A stretch of DNA of 64,000 bases from an uncultured Collinsella sp. (GCA_902490305.1 CABUDI010000001.1:1-64000), one strand, 5' to 3'; positions 7,341 through 15,626 are shown, counted from the stretch's first letter. The notes: generated by a model from the sequence alone, not told the origin. Translations and numbers: made by a program.

Positions 7341-8969
7341 CTATGCCTCAAAGACCACCTTGCCGGCGATCATCGTGAGGGCTGCGGTAGCCTCGAGCAC
7401 CTCGGCCGGCTCGCAATCAAAGAGATTGCGGTCGAGCACGCAGATATCTGCCTGTTTGCCGCACGCGAGCGTGCCGATGCGGTCCTCGGCATGCATGGCG
7501 TAGGCGCTGCCATAGGTGTAGGCGCGCAGAGCCTCGGCCATGGTAATGCGCTCCTGGGGGAACCAGCCCTCAGGGTTGGAACCGTCCTCGAGCATGCGGA
7601 AGACCGCGCCGTACACCTCCTCCATGGGCTCCAAGCCCACAACGGGGAAGTCACTGCCCAGGTGCACCACGGCTCCGTTGGCAAGCAGGCTATGCAGGGG
7701 CCACGAAAGCGCGGCACGCTCGGGACCCACGGCTTCGTCCTTGGCAAGGTCAGCCATATCGAGCAGCATGTGCCACGGCTGCATGCCGGGGCAGACGCCG
7801 AGCTCGGCATAACGCGGCATATCCTCGGGTTGAACCGTCTCGTTGTGCTCCATGGAGTGGCGACAATCCCGCTTGCCATGCAAGCGCTCGCCCTCCTCAA
7901 AGCAATCGAGCACAAAACGCACCGAGCGATCGCCGATTGCATGGATGCGCGTGTCAACGCCCCATTCCTGCGCCCTCAGGATGGCAGCACGGATGCGCTC
8001 CGGCTCCTCCGCGGGCTCACCACAGGTGTCGGGTGCGTTGCTATAGGGTTCAAGCATCCAGGCAGTATGGTCGGAGCACACACCATCAAGGAACTGCTTA
8101 AAGCCGTGCCACTCCACCTGCGTACCCGGGAAGGCGTATTTCTCCTTGATCTGCTCGAGCGTCAAGGACTCGTTTTCGAACAGGTCGGTGTACAGGAACA
8201 CGCGCAGCGGCAAGTCGCCCTTGGCATTAAGACCTGCCAACACCGCATACGGGTTTTCCATGCTCACAAACGTAGGATTGACCATGCCGACCGTAGTGAT
8301 TCCCAGGGCATTGGCGCGCCGGGCGGTTTTTGCAAACGACGCGTCAACAACCTCGGGCGCTGGGTCGTAGACCTCGTCCATAAAGAAGGCGCCGGCGTTG
8401 TTGGAAAACACGCCCGTCAGATTGCCGTCGGCATCCTTAAGGATCTTGCCGCCTGCGGGATCGGGCGTCTGCGAAGTTACTCCCACCTTGTTGATGGCGC
8501 AGGTATTGGCACTAAAGGTATGCAAGTCAACCTGCTGCAGAAATACCGGGCGGTCGGAGATGTACTCATCGATCATCGCGGCCGTGGGCATCTCGGGGAC
8601 ATCCCACTGGAACTGGATAATCTGGCAGCCCAGAATCCACTCGTTATCGGGATGGTCGGCCGCAAACGCCACGACACGTTCCATCGCCATCTCAAAACTG
8701 GTGCAGTCGATGAGGTTGACGGCAAAATCGGGGTCGGTCATAAACGCGCCCTGGGCAAAATGCGTGTGCGAGTCGATCAGGCCGGGCATGACGAGCTGAT
8801 CGCCAAAGTCGCGCACCTCGGTATCGGGACCGATAAACGGTGCCAGGTGAGCATCGTCACCGCAGGCAACGATTTTATCGCCCCGCACGGCAACGCCGCC
8901 CTTAAACGGCTCGAGCCCATCGCCGGTAAAGACGGCGTCGCTCTTGATAACTACATCAGCCTTGTCCAT
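7341..8969 (-). CDS. YtcJ-like metal-dependent amidohydrolase
   Basis: A 542-aa cytosolic amidohydrolase of the YtcJ/imidazolonepropionase-like branch. The metal-binding signature HTH is seen in LIDSHTHFAQG. Further ligands are in HAIGDRSV, HSMEHNE and GSDFPVVGLEPM, and a C-terminal composite beta-sandwich closes the protein (CGKQADICVLDRNLFDCEPAEV). Length is typical. The ATG at 8969 follows GGAGG by 7 bases. It sits immediately upstream of the MATE exporter gene, so the pair may hydrolyse and export one compound. The family acts on many N-acyl or cyclic amides and the substrate cannot be deduced. Confidence 0.85.
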   Translation of the reverse strand: MDKADVVIKSDAVFTGDGLEPFKGGVAVRGDKIVACGDDAHLAPFIGPDTEVRDFGDQLVMPGLIDSHTHFAQGAFMTDPDFAVNLIDCTSFEMAMERVVAFAADHPDNEWILGCQIIQFQWDVPEMPTAAMIDEYISDRPVFLQQVDLHTFSANTCAINKVGVTSQTPDPAGGKILKDADGNLTGVFSNNAGAFFMDEVYDPAPEVVDASFAKTARRANALGITTVGMVNPTFVSMENPYAVLAGLNAKGDLPLRVFLYTDLFENESLTLEQIKEKYAFPGTQVEWHGFKQFLDGVCSDHTAWMLEPYSNAPDTCGEPAEEPERIRAAILRAQEWGVDTRIHAIGDRSVRFVLDCFEEGERLHGKRDCRHSMEHNETVQPEDMPRYAELGVCPGMQPWHMLLDMADLAKDEAVGPERAALSWPLHSLLANGAVVHLGSDFPVVGLEPMEEVYGAVFRMLEDGSNPEGWFPQERITMAEALRAYTYGSAYAMHAEDRIGTLACGKQADICVLDRNLFDCEPAEVLEATAALTMIAGKVVFEA

Positions 8970-9284
8970 GTGAGCCTCCTCAGGCATCTTTGGTTGCAAC
9001 GCGGACGCACCGCCCGCGTGGGCACTCGGTTGGGAGCGTAGCGCTCCCGCATCGGCGCGTGCCTACAAGCCGTGCTCGGACGTCTGTCCCACGTCCGCGG
9101 CTTCGCGCTACACCCATTGATACACAGGGGCAAATCCGTGCCAAGGCCAGGGACCGCAAACGGTCAGTTTAAGCAGGTTTACACGCTTTACCTGCAGGTT
9201 TATTGTCTGAGATTATTACCACTTCATTACGCCCAACGGTGTGGCCGCCCACACAGCAAGACCCGCATGCGAGGAAGAATGAGG
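8970..9284. other. Gene-free region between convergently read amidohydrolase leader and LuxR gene end
   Basis: No gene seen. It contains a GGGAGCG/CGCTCCC hairpin at 9031-9048, a GACCG-CGGTC palindrome at 9152-9165 and a GCAGGT/ACCTGC inverted pair at 9173-9195. The last two lie where the amidohydrolase promoter should be and could be operators. Confidence 0.5.
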
Positions 9285-10277
9285 CTAGGAACGCCAAAAG
9301 GTATCTATAAGGTCATCTCGGTTGGAGACGCCGCTTTTAACGTAGATGCGATGCAAGTGTGCCTTGACCGTGCCAGGGCTGATGACCAACTCGCTGGCGA
9401 TGTTTTGGGCGTCGTTGCCCTTCAGCACCAGCGTGAGCACCTCCTGCTCGCGCCGTGACAGCTTATGGGCGTCGGCATAAATCACCACACGCGATGCGAG
9501 ATCGTCCTCAGAGCTTGCGCTCTCGGCTGCCACGTCCTCATCGGCACGCGGATGACGGGCATACACACGCAGGATATGGCTAAACTGGCAAAAAAGCTGA
9601 GCCGCGCATACCACGAGCAGCACGTTTTCGGAGATATTGCGCTCGGACAGATACCACAAAAAGAGGCCGATGACGGGGTTTTGGGAGTCGGGGCGGCAGA
9701 ACAAGATCATGTAGGTGTCCTCGGCGATCACGCAAAACACAAGAACGAAGGCCACCTTCCAAAAGAGCTTTGAGCGGTCGAGGTCGAGTTTCTCAACACG
9801 CGTTGCTCTGTACCGGTAATGCCAGGCGGCATAGGCAAGACATCCTACATTACCCAGGTCACGCGTGAGCCAAAAGAGATACTGCTGCACCTCTCCGGCA
9901 GCGCCGCTGCGAGGCACCAGCAGCAATTGCAAGATTGAAAACGGCACGATAGCGAGTCCGAGCATGCGCGACGTCGGTCTTTTGCGCAAGCGCGCAAACA
10001 TCCATAGCACCACGCAGGCATAGATGGCAATACCAAGCACGCAGCGCAGCAAGGGGTGCTGCAGCGGCTCGCTAAAGGTAACGGCGTAGTCGTATTTGAG
10101 CCGATTGTACTCGTCAAAAAAGATGACCGACATATCGAGCATATAGAGCAAAAAACCCGCCGCGGCCACGAGGCTGTCGCGACGGCGCGTCATGAGCCAA
10201 ACCACCAATGCCACGGCACTGGTCACCAGAGCCACACCCATGATAATCGTGGTGTAGATATAGAACGCGAAACTCAT
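9285..10277 (-). CDS. Membrane-anchored LuxR-type regulator (AguR-like, A)
   Basis: A 330-aa protein with about seven hydrophobic helices in the first 230 residues, then an acidic linker and a LuxR helix-turn-helix (HKLSRREQEVLTLVLKGNDA, then SPGTVKAHLHRIYVKSG). This layout matches the transmembrane one-component regulator AguR known from lactic acid bacteria, which senses agmatine. It also matches a large Coriobacteriia family of 7TM-LuxR proteins. GGGAGG precedes the ATG. It lies upstream of, and divergent from, a small ORF, and next to an APC permease gene. With a paralogue at 17094 it brackets the agmatine island. The sensed ligand is inferred from context only. Confidence 0.85.
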   Translation of the reverse strand: MSFAFYIYTTIIMGVALVTSAVALVVWLMTRRRDSLVAAAGFLLYMLDMSVIFFDEYNRLKYDYAVTFSEPLQHPLLRCVLGIAIYACVVLWMFARLRKRPTSRMLGLAIVPFSILQLLLVPRSGAAGEVQQYLFWLTRDLGNVGCLAYAAWHYRYRATRVEKLDLDRSKLFWKVAFVLVFCVIAEDTYMILFCRPDSQNPVIGLFLWYLSERNISENVLLVVCAAQLFCQFSHILRVYARHPRADEDVAAESASSEDDLASRVVIYADAHKLSRREQEVLTLVLKGNDAQNIASELVISPGTVKAHLHRIYVKSGVSNRDDLIDTFWRS

Positions 10278-10329
10278 GCCCGCCTCCCCTGTCTAGATGC
10301 TGTGAGGATGTTGACAGATTCTTTGCCGC

Positions 10330-10400
10330 AAGATTAGACTCACCGATTAAACGTACTGTATCGTTTAGATAAACAAGCTGTGTCTCACCGATGAAAGGAG
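10330..10400. promoter_or_regulatory. Candidate operator region between LuxR and small ORF
   Basis: A palindrome TAAACG-CGTTTA lies around 10346-10364 and two direct copies of CTCACCGAT flank it (near 10331 and 10384). The position between divergent genes suggests a control region for one or both. Confidence 0.4.
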
Positions 10401-10405
10401 ATGCC

Positions 10406-10597
10406 ATGACACCGATCGCTCCGCTCAAGATGCTCGTCGCGCCCGCCGCCAAGGCCATCACCCGACTCGGTTCTTCCATGACCTACGACAATGTCCCCTG
10501 CGCCGTTGAGGCGCGTTCGGACAGCTGCCCCTACCTGGGCCACGTCCCCTACTTTGCACCCAAGCTCGCATCTGATCCCGAGCAGCGTGAGCAGTAA
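10406..10597 (+). CDS. Small hypothetical protein (63 aa)
   Basis: A short ORF with a good Shine-Dalgarno (AAAGGAG, 6 bases before the ATG) and codon use like its neighbours. The product has a hydrophobic start (PLKMLVAPAAKAITRLG) and a polar tail with two cysteines (VPCAVEARSDSCPYLGHVPY). No domain is recognised. It is divergent from the 7TM-LuxR gene and its stop lies only 35 bp from the convergent permease stop. It may be a LuxR target. It is small enough that it could be a chance frame. Confidence 0.5.
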   Translation: MTPIAPLKMLVAPAAKAITRLGSSMTYDNVPCAVEARSDSCPYLGHVPYFAPKLASDPEQREQ

Positions 10598-10632
10598 TCC
10601 AAGATGCATCTAGCACCGCACAACTCGCGGCG

Positions 10633-12042
10633 CTACTGTTTTGGTGCAAAGCGACCTGTCCCCCTTGCGCCAACGCCGGGATTGTCGATGCTGCGGCCGC
10701 GGCGCGATATGAGGCGCGAAACCTCGCCCAGCAACACGCCGATCACCACACCCATGAGGATCGGCAACTTTGACATCTCGGCGGGCGAGCTGTTAAGCGG
10801 CACGATTGTCGCAACAATCGAAAGCACGAGCTCTACCACCGGCACCGCAAGCGCTACCGCAAGCACCTTGCCCTCGAAGGGCGCGCGGAACACACGTGGG
10901 CGGTCGTCGTATTTACGCAGGCGCCAAAACGCCGGGAACATCGGGATATAGCTCATGAGCAGAAAGACGACGTTCATCGAGAAGAAGACCCAAAAGACGT
11001 CGGAACCTTCGCCCAGCGGAATCTGAAGTAGCAGCACCAAGCTGGCAAAACAACCGTTAATGAGTGCTGAGCCGTTGGGCATGCCGGTCTTCTTGGACAC
11101 CAGCGCAAAGGGGCGCGGCATGTTGCCGTGGCGCGCGGCATAGCTCGCCACGTTGTTGACGCCAAAACTCCAGCAGATCATGTTGGCGAACAGCGTCACC
11201 AAAAAGGCCACGCCCACGACCATCGTCAGCGGGTGAGCGCGCCCCACCATGGCGGCAACCGCGTCCACAATGCCCGAATCGAGTGAAAGCTGCTCGGTGG
11301 GAACCGCGGCTCCAATACCGATGCCACAGATAATGTAGATCGCCGCGATGGCAACGCCACCGGCGATAACCGCCTTGGGGATATCGCGCGATGGGTTCTT
11401 CATCGTGCTGGCAAAGGTCGCGACCACCTCAAAGCCCATAAAGTTGAATAGGATGATTGAAAGATACGTCAGTGAGTTAGTGTCTCCCAGATCGGGGACA
11501 AAGGTCTTAAACGACATATCGTTGGCAAAGCCGTTATTGCAGGCAAACCAGATGCCGACGATTCCCACCACGGCGGTAATGAGCACCTTAATGACGGCGC
11601 CGCCATCCATGACCCAATCGGCCTCGGCCACCGGCTGCATTGCCATGACCGTGACGCCCCACACAAAGGCAAGCTCGATGGCAATTCGGACCCCAAGCGA
11701 AAATTCGATGCCCCATACCGCATTGATGACACTGGGGGACATGCAGGCGATACTTGCCACCCACAGTGGAAAGTTGACCCAATAGCACCAGGAGCAGCGC
11801 GCGCCCCAACGGTCGCCCAAGCCCAGGCGAACCCAATCGTACAGGCCGCCCTCGGAATCGAACGCCGTACCGAGCTCGGCCACCACCAGGCCATAGGGAA
11901 GCAAAAACGTAATGATGAGGAAGATCCACCAGAAGAACTGAACGTTACCCATGGCAGATGCCGGAGCAGCCGCCTCGATGGTAAAGACAACGCAGATAAC
12001 CGAGAGGATGACCTCGAACAGGGAGAACTTTTTACCTGCCAC
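10633..12042 (-). CDS. APC-family permease 1 (probable agmatine/putrescine or amino-acid exchanger)
   Basis: A 469-aa inner-membrane transporter with about 12 helices of the amino acid-polyamine-organocation superfamily. The N-terminal glycine-rich helix-1 region reads IEAAAPASAMGNVQFFWWIF, and LSIILFNFMGFEVVATFAST is the conserved helix-6 region. It closely resembles permease 2 at 14117. In known agmatine deiminase operons an APC antiporter (AguD) swaps agmatine for putrescine, so one or both copies probably do this. GTG at 12042 is chosen as start because GGGGGAG lies 6 bases before it. A 60-aa ORF ends inside its first codons, so translation may be coupled. Confidence 0.85.
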   Translation of the reverse strand: MAGKKFSLFEVILSVICVVFTIEAAAPASAMGNVQFFWWIFLIITFLLPYGLVVAELGTAFDSEGGLYDWVRLGLGDRWGARCSWCYWVNFPLWVASIACMSPSVINAVWGIEFSLGVRIAIELAFVWGVTVMAMQPVAEADWVMDGGAVIKVLITAVVGIVGIWFACNNGFANDMSFKTFVPDLGDTNSLTYLSIILFNFMGFEVVATFASTMKNPSRDIPKAVIAGGVAIAAIYIICGIGIGAAVPTEQLSLDSGIVDAVAAMVGRAHPLTMVVGVAFLVTLFANMICWSFGVNNVASYAARHGNMPRPFALVSKKTGMPNGSALINGCFASLVLLLQIPLGEGSDVFWVFFSMNVVFLLMSYIPMFPAFWRLRKYDDRPRVFRAPFEGKVLAVALAVPVVELVLSIVATIVPLNSSPAEMSKLPILMGVVIGVLLGEVSRLISRRGRSIDNPGVGARGTGRFAPKQ

Positions 12043-12214
12043 GACACGCTCCCCCTACAGCAAAAAGGATGGCATCTGTACCGAAGGCGCAGCCCAAGGT
12101 AGGGTTGCAGGCCGCGTCACCGGTGCAGGTGCCATCCCAAAGAGAAGAGAGGATGCAATTGTTGGACCAACGCTCGCGGAACAGGCGCGTGTAGATAACG
12201 ATACGCTGGTACAT
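12032..12214 (-). CDS. Cys-rich 60-aa ORF overlapping the permease start
   Basis: Starts with ATG 5 bases after GGAG and ends at a TAA 11 bases inside the following permease gene, in another frame. The product has five cysteines: Cys20, Cys30, Cys36 and Cys42 lie in a 23-residue stretch reading CILSSLWDGTCTGDAACNPT and then LGC, and Cys57 is near the end (GGACRGR). The first 19 residues are basic. It could be a leader peptide that couples translation to transport, a membrane microprotein or a metal-binding peptide. No family is recognised. Confidence 0.5.
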   Translation of the reverse strand: MYQRIVIYTRLFRERWSNNCILSSLWDGTCTGDAACNPTLGCAFGTDAILFAVGGACRGR

Positions 12215-12263
12215 AGATACTCCGATCAAAACGGTCGCGCTCGCAACCGGAAACTATCAGCAA

Positions 12264-12345
12264 TTGAATACGCGTCTGACCTGGGAAATTCAAGCGAACA
12301 ATTGGCCTAACCCGCAATAAATCCCAGATCAGACGCGTACTCAAT
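12264..12345 (-). other. Long leader hairpin upstream of small ORF and permease 1
   Basis: ACGCGTCTGACCTGGGA on the left pairs with TCCCAGATCAGACGCGT on the right over about 24 bp. The two arm differences give G-U pairs on the minus-strand RNA but A-C mismatches on the plus strand. That fits selection for a minus-strand transcript structure ahead of the small ORF. Confidence 0.55.
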
Positions 12346-12354
12346 CAAAGAGGC

Positions 12355-12443
12355 GGGCACTCCGAAGTGGAGGCAACGGAGTGCCCAAAGAAAAACCCAG
12401 CCGACCAATCAGGTAGCCCCTGTCCGATTGATCGACTGGGTTT
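12355..12443 (-). terminator. Tandem terminators after aguA copy 2
   Basis: Two GC-rich hairpins in a row: AAAACCCAG/CTGGGTTTT (12393-12443) and GGGCACTCCG/CGGAGTGCCC (12355-12390), each with an A/T tract beside it. They lie about 100 bp beyond the minus-strand stop of agmatine deiminase 2. Confidence 0.65.
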
Positions 12444-12445
12444 TC

Positions 12446-12529
12446 GAGGTGCCCCAGGTCGCCGCGAAAGAGGAGCGAAGCGTACTTTGGTACGCGAGCG
12501 ACGGTTTGAGCGGCGAGATGGGGTGCCTC
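12446..12529. repeat. 84-bp palindromic element, copy 1
   Basis: Arms GAGGTGCCCC and GGGGTGCCTC, extended by GTCGCCGC/GCGGCGA, enclose GAAGCG, ACTTTGGTACGCGAG and GGTTTGAGC. A second element at 14032-14120 shares the centre (GAAGCG..AC.TTGGTACGCGAG) and the TGCCC/GGGTGC arm ends but has different outer stems. Both lie right at the 3' ends of minus-strand genes. Confidence 0.7.
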
Positions 12530-12543
12530 GGAAAGCCAGACGA

Positions 12544-13749
12544 TTAAGCGGACGGCTCCTGCTGGGTAATGCAGTGGATGTTGCCGCCGCCAAAGACGAC
12601 CTGCTCGGACTGAACGCCGACGCACTTGTAGACGCCCTCGCCCCAGACCTCGTCGTAGATCTTCTGGAGCGTGTCAACGGCCAGCTGGTCGTTCTCGTCG
12701 CCGTACTGCGGGACGATAACGCCGTGGTTGGTGACCAGGTAGTTCATGTAAGAGGCGATCAGCGGCTCGTCGGGGACGCGCGGCTCGGCGTTCTCGTCGG
12801 CGTCGATGGTGTCGCAGGAAGCCTGGTCCATGAACAGCGGGTTCACGGGCATGCAGAGCTTGTAGACCTTCATCTTGCGGCCCTTGGCGTCAACGGCGTT
12901 GGAGAGGGTCTCGTAGGCAGCGTGGCACTGCTCATAGAACGGATACTCGGGATCGTCGGTCCAGATGCAGGCCATGACGCCCGGGGCGATGAACGTGGCG
13001 ACGTCATCGATGTGTCCGTTGGTCTCCTCGGGGTCGATGCCCTCCTTGACCCAGATGACCTTCTCGACACCCAGGTAATCCTTGAGGTGCTCGTCCATGT
13101 AGGCGCGGAGTTCCTCGCTCCAGGGCTCAAACTTCTTGTGGTACTTGGGCCAGATGGACTCGGGATCCTCTTCCTCCTCGAGCACCGCAGAGCAGGTGCG
13201 GCCCGGGGAAAGCAGGCACTGGTCGGTCACGACAAGGGTGCCCTCGCCGTCGACGGTGATGGAGCCGCCCTCGAGGATCATGTCATCGGGACGATAGCGG
13301 CGGCAGCCGGAGAGCTCAGCCATCTTGAGGGCGATCTGCTCGTCCTTGTCCCACGGGAAGTACAGGCCGTCGACGAGGCCGCCGTAGGCGTTGAAGTGCC
13401 AGTGGTTGGCGCGCTTCTCACCCTTGCCGTTGATGACGTAGGTGGCGGCGGTGTCGCGGAACCAGGCGTCGTCGGTGGTCATCTCGATGACGGTGACGTT
13501 CTCGTCCTCCTCGAAGACGGCCTTGCAGTTGGCATAGTCGACCTGGTTGGCGCACATGGTAACCGGGGTGAACTCGGCGATGGCGCGGGCGATGGCGGCA
13601 TACTGCTTCTGAGCCGGCTTGGCGCCGTGGGCCCAGGTGTCGGTGCGGTGGGGCCAACCCATCCACACGCGATCCTGCGGGGCGAACTCAGCGGGCATAA
13701 AGAAGCCGTCGGCCTTGGGGGTGGATTCGGACTCGGTGATCGTACGCAT
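12544..13749 (-). CDS. aguA: Agmatine deiminase (copy 2)
   Basis: A 401-aa agmatine deiminase with all family landmarks: MPAEFAPQDRVWMGWPHRTD, DDAWFRDTAATYV, FNAYGG, ETNGHIDD and the nucleophile Cys393 in GGGNIHCITQQEP. Compared with copy 1 it carries an acidic insertion around residues 190-215 (VLEEEEDPESIWPKYHKKFE), which accounts for much of the length difference. The ATG at 13749 follows GGAGG. A longer in-frame reading upstream is rejected because it covers a structured GC-rich leader. It lies between two APC permease genes on the same strand and makes N-carbamoylputrescine for the transferase at 15690. Confidence 0.95.
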   Translation of the reverse strand: MRTITESESTPKADGFFMPAEFAPQDRVWMGWPHRTDTWAHGAKPAQKQYAAIARAIAEFTPVTMCANQVDYANCKAVFEEDENVTVIEMTTDDAWFRDTAATYVINGKGEKRANHWHFNAYGGLVDGLYFPWDKDEQIALKMAELSGCRRYRPDDMILEGGSITVDGEGTLVVTDQCLLSPGRTCSAVLEEEEDPESIWPKYHKKFEPWSEELRAYMDEHLKDYLGVEKVIWVKEGIDPEETNGHIDDVATFIAPGVMACIWTDDPEYPFYEQCHAAYETLSNAVDAKGRKMKVYKLCMPVNPLFMDQASCDTIDADENAEPRVPDEPLIASYMNYLVTNHGVIVPQYGDENDQLAVDTLQKIYDEVWGEGVYKCVGVQSEQVVFGGGNIHCITQQEPSA

Positions 13750-14116
13750 AAGATTTCCTCCAAATCGAACGATCGCTTGCTGCGGGCGGGTTACCCGCAG
13801 CCTAAAACCAAGAGATGGTAGGCGCCCGTTCCCCGGCAAAGGTCGGGGCGCCCGGCGCCGGTTTTCACGGAGTCGCACCGGCAAGCGACGACGTAACCAA
13901 GTGCGCGGAGACAAAATGCACGAAGGATACGGAAGAGAGATTGGGGTGGGCGGTGGTTACCGGAGCTATCGCTCACACCCACCCCGGGGAATGGTTAGCA
14001 AACCTGTCGCTTGGGCACGTCTCCGAAGAGGCTAGAGTGCCCGGAGTCGGGAGCGACAAGCCCGACGAAGCGCACGTTGGTACGCGAGGAGGGTTGGAGC
14101 CCCAGAACCGGGTGCT
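13750..14116 (-). other. Structured 367-bp leader of aguA copy 2
   Basis: No gene. Hairpins occur at 13776-13798 (GCTGCGGG/CCCGCAGC), at 13803-13865 (AAAACC/GGTTTT enclosing GGCGCC and CCCCG/CGGGG stems) and at about 13950-13988 (GGGGTGGG/CCCACCCC). The 84-bp-type palindrome takes up 14032-14120. The long, paired leader suggests attenuation or a ligand- or protein-responsive element. It matches no riboswitch consensus I can confirm. Confidence 0.45.
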
Positions 14117-14120
14117 CTAG
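14032..14120. repeat. Palindromic element, copy 2
   Basis: CTAGAGTGCCCGG (14032-14044) pairs with CCGGGTGCTCTAG (14108-14120); the two non-Watson-Crick positions are G-U on plus-strand RNA. The centre at 14067-14088 matches the element at 12446-12529. The stop codon of permease 2 is part of the right arm. Confidence 0.7.
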
Positions 14121-15556
14121 TTCTCCTCGGCCTCGGCGGCCTCCTCAGCGAGACGCTGAGCTGCCAGCTCGGGAGTGAGGCCCTTGTACTCGGCCTCGCG
14201 GCCCTTGGCGCTGACGACGCGGACAACCTCGCCGATGAGCAGAAGCACGATGAAGATAACGATCATCGGGAGCTTGTCGCCAATTTCAGCGGCAGAGAGC
14301 GGCACCAGCGTTGCAACGATGGCCAGGATCAGCTCGATGCAAGGGATGGCCAGCATGACCTTCATCATGGCACCCTTAAACGGGAACGTGAAGATGCGCT
14401 CGCGGTCGGGGTCGTTCTTGCGAAGGTTGAGGAACGCCGGGAACATCGGGATGTAGGTCAGCAGCAGGAAGACGACGGAGGTGCCGAAGAGCATCCAGAA
14501 GACGCCGTTGGAGATGGCGTCGATGGGAACGAGCTGCAGGCACAGCACCAGGGAGGCAACGACAGCGTTGACCAGGTTGGCGCCGTTGGGCATGTCGTCA
14601 TCCGAAATCATCGAGGCGAAGACCTTGGGCATGTTGCCGTGCTCGGCAGCGTAGCGGGCGACGGAGTTGACGCCGAAGGACCAGGCGGCCATGTTGGCGA
14701 ACAGGGTGATCAGGAAGGCGATGCAGATGACCTTGAAGATCATGGAGTCGCCCACCATGGTCTGGACTGCGACAATCATGCCATAGTCGGGGTCGATGGA
14801 ATCGGCCGGCACAGCAGCGCCGATGCCAAAGCCAGCGAACAGGTAGATCACGGCGATGGATAGGCCACCGACGATGATAGCCTTGGGGATATCGCGAGCG
14901 GGATCGGCCATGTCGTCGGTCATGGTGCAGATGACCTCGAAGCCCATGAAGTTAAAGATGATGATCGACAGGTAGCCGAGAGCGTTGGTGTTGGTGAGCT
15001 CGGGCAGGAAGGTGGCAGCGGACATGTCGTTCGCAAAACCGTTCTCCATGGCATACCAAATGCCCAAAGCGCCAACGATAACGGCGACGGCGACCTTGAT
15101 GATGGCGCCACCGTTAAGGACCCACTCGGAGTCGGCCGCCTTGGAGCGGCCCATGAGGTAGACGATCCACACAAAGGCAAGATCAATACCCATCTTGGCG
15201 ATCAAGTTGAACTCGACGCCAAAGACCATGCCCAAAATGTCAGGGAACATGGTAGCCAGCGAGGCGATCCACAGCGGGTAGTTGACCCAGTAGTAGTACG
15301 AGATGCGGGCGCCCCATTTGTCGCCCAGGCCATCGCGTACCCAGTCGTAAATGCCGCCCTCGCCGTCATAGGTGGTACCGAGCTCAGCGACAACCATGCC
15401 GTAGGGAAGCAGGAAGGTCAGGATCAGGAAGATCCACCAGAAGAACTGCTGGTTGCCAATGGCAGCAGCAGGAGCGGCGGCCTCGCAAACGAAGACGACG
15501 CAGATGATGGTCGAAATGACCGTCAAGAAGGAAAGCTTTTTCTTTCCGTCGCTCAT
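14117..15556 (-). CDS. APC-family permease 2 (probable agmatine/putrescine antiporter)
   Basis: A 479-aa transporter with about 12 membrane helices, closely similar to permease 1 along its whole length (VCEAAAPAAAIGNQQFFWWI near the N-terminus, YLSIIIFNFMGFEVICTMTD in helix 6). It ends in an acidic cytoplasmic tail (LAEEAAEAEEN). AAGGAG precedes the ATG. It lies between the transferase gene (15690) and agmatine deiminase 2 on the same strand, the position of AguD in known agmatine operons, so it is the better candidate for the agmatine:putrescine exchanger. The assignment of substrate is by context. Confidence 0.85.
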   Translation of the reverse strand: MSDGKKKLSFLTVISTIICVVFVCEAAAPAAAIGNQQFFWWIFLILTFLLPYGMVVAELGTTYDGEGGIYDWVRDGLGDKWGARISYYYWVNYPLWIASLATMFPDILGMVFGVEFNLIAKMGIDLAFVWIVYLMGRSKAADSEWVLNGGAIIKVAVAVIVGALGIWYAMENGFANDMSAATFLPELTNTNALGYLSIIIFNFMGFEVICTMTDDMADPARDIPKAIIVGGLSIAVIYLFAGFGIGAAVPADSIDPDYGMIVAVQTMVGDSMIFKVICIAFLITLFANMAAWSFGVNSVARYAAEHGNMPKVFASMISDDDMPNGANLVNAVVASLVLCLQLVPIDAISNGVFWMLFGTSVVFLLLTYIPMFPAFLNLRKNDPDRERIFTFPFKGAMMKVMLAIPCIELILAIVATLVPLSAAEIGDKLPMIVIFIVLLLIGEVVRVVSAKGREAEYKGLTPELAAQRLAEEAAEAEEN

Positions 15557-15590
15557 GATGAGCTCCTTCGCTCAGTCTTGGACAGATCCG

Positions 15591-15626
15591 AGGCCCTAAG
15601 GTATTAAGGCAATTGCTTGGGCCTCG
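15591..15626 (-). terminator. Hairpin between transferase and permease 2 genes
   Basis: GAGGCCC and GGGCCTC arms (first and last bases of the stretch) form a hairpin in the 133-bp gap between the two genes. The T tract is poor, so it may partly terminate or protect mRNA ends rather than fully separate the genes. Confidence 0.45.

Larger units (their letters stand above)
12215..12543. other. Structured intergenic region between aguA copy 2 and the permease 1 unit
   Basis: No gene beyond the small ORF. In plus-strand order it holds an 82-bp hairpin (12264-12345), the hairpin GGGCACTCCG/CGGAGTGCCC (about 12355-12390), the hairpin AAAACCCAG/CTGGGTTTT (12393-12443) and a larger imperfect palindrome (12446-12529). 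The middle two are the likely terminators of aguA copy 2. The first lies in the probable leader of the small ORF and permease 1. Confidence 0.7.

Noticed and set aside
13830..13905. Cobalamin riboswitch in the aguA copy 2 leader
   Set aside because: A CGGTGCGACTCCG string resembles part of the cobalamin core, but the B12 box and the other conserved elements are missing and the gene is not B12-related.
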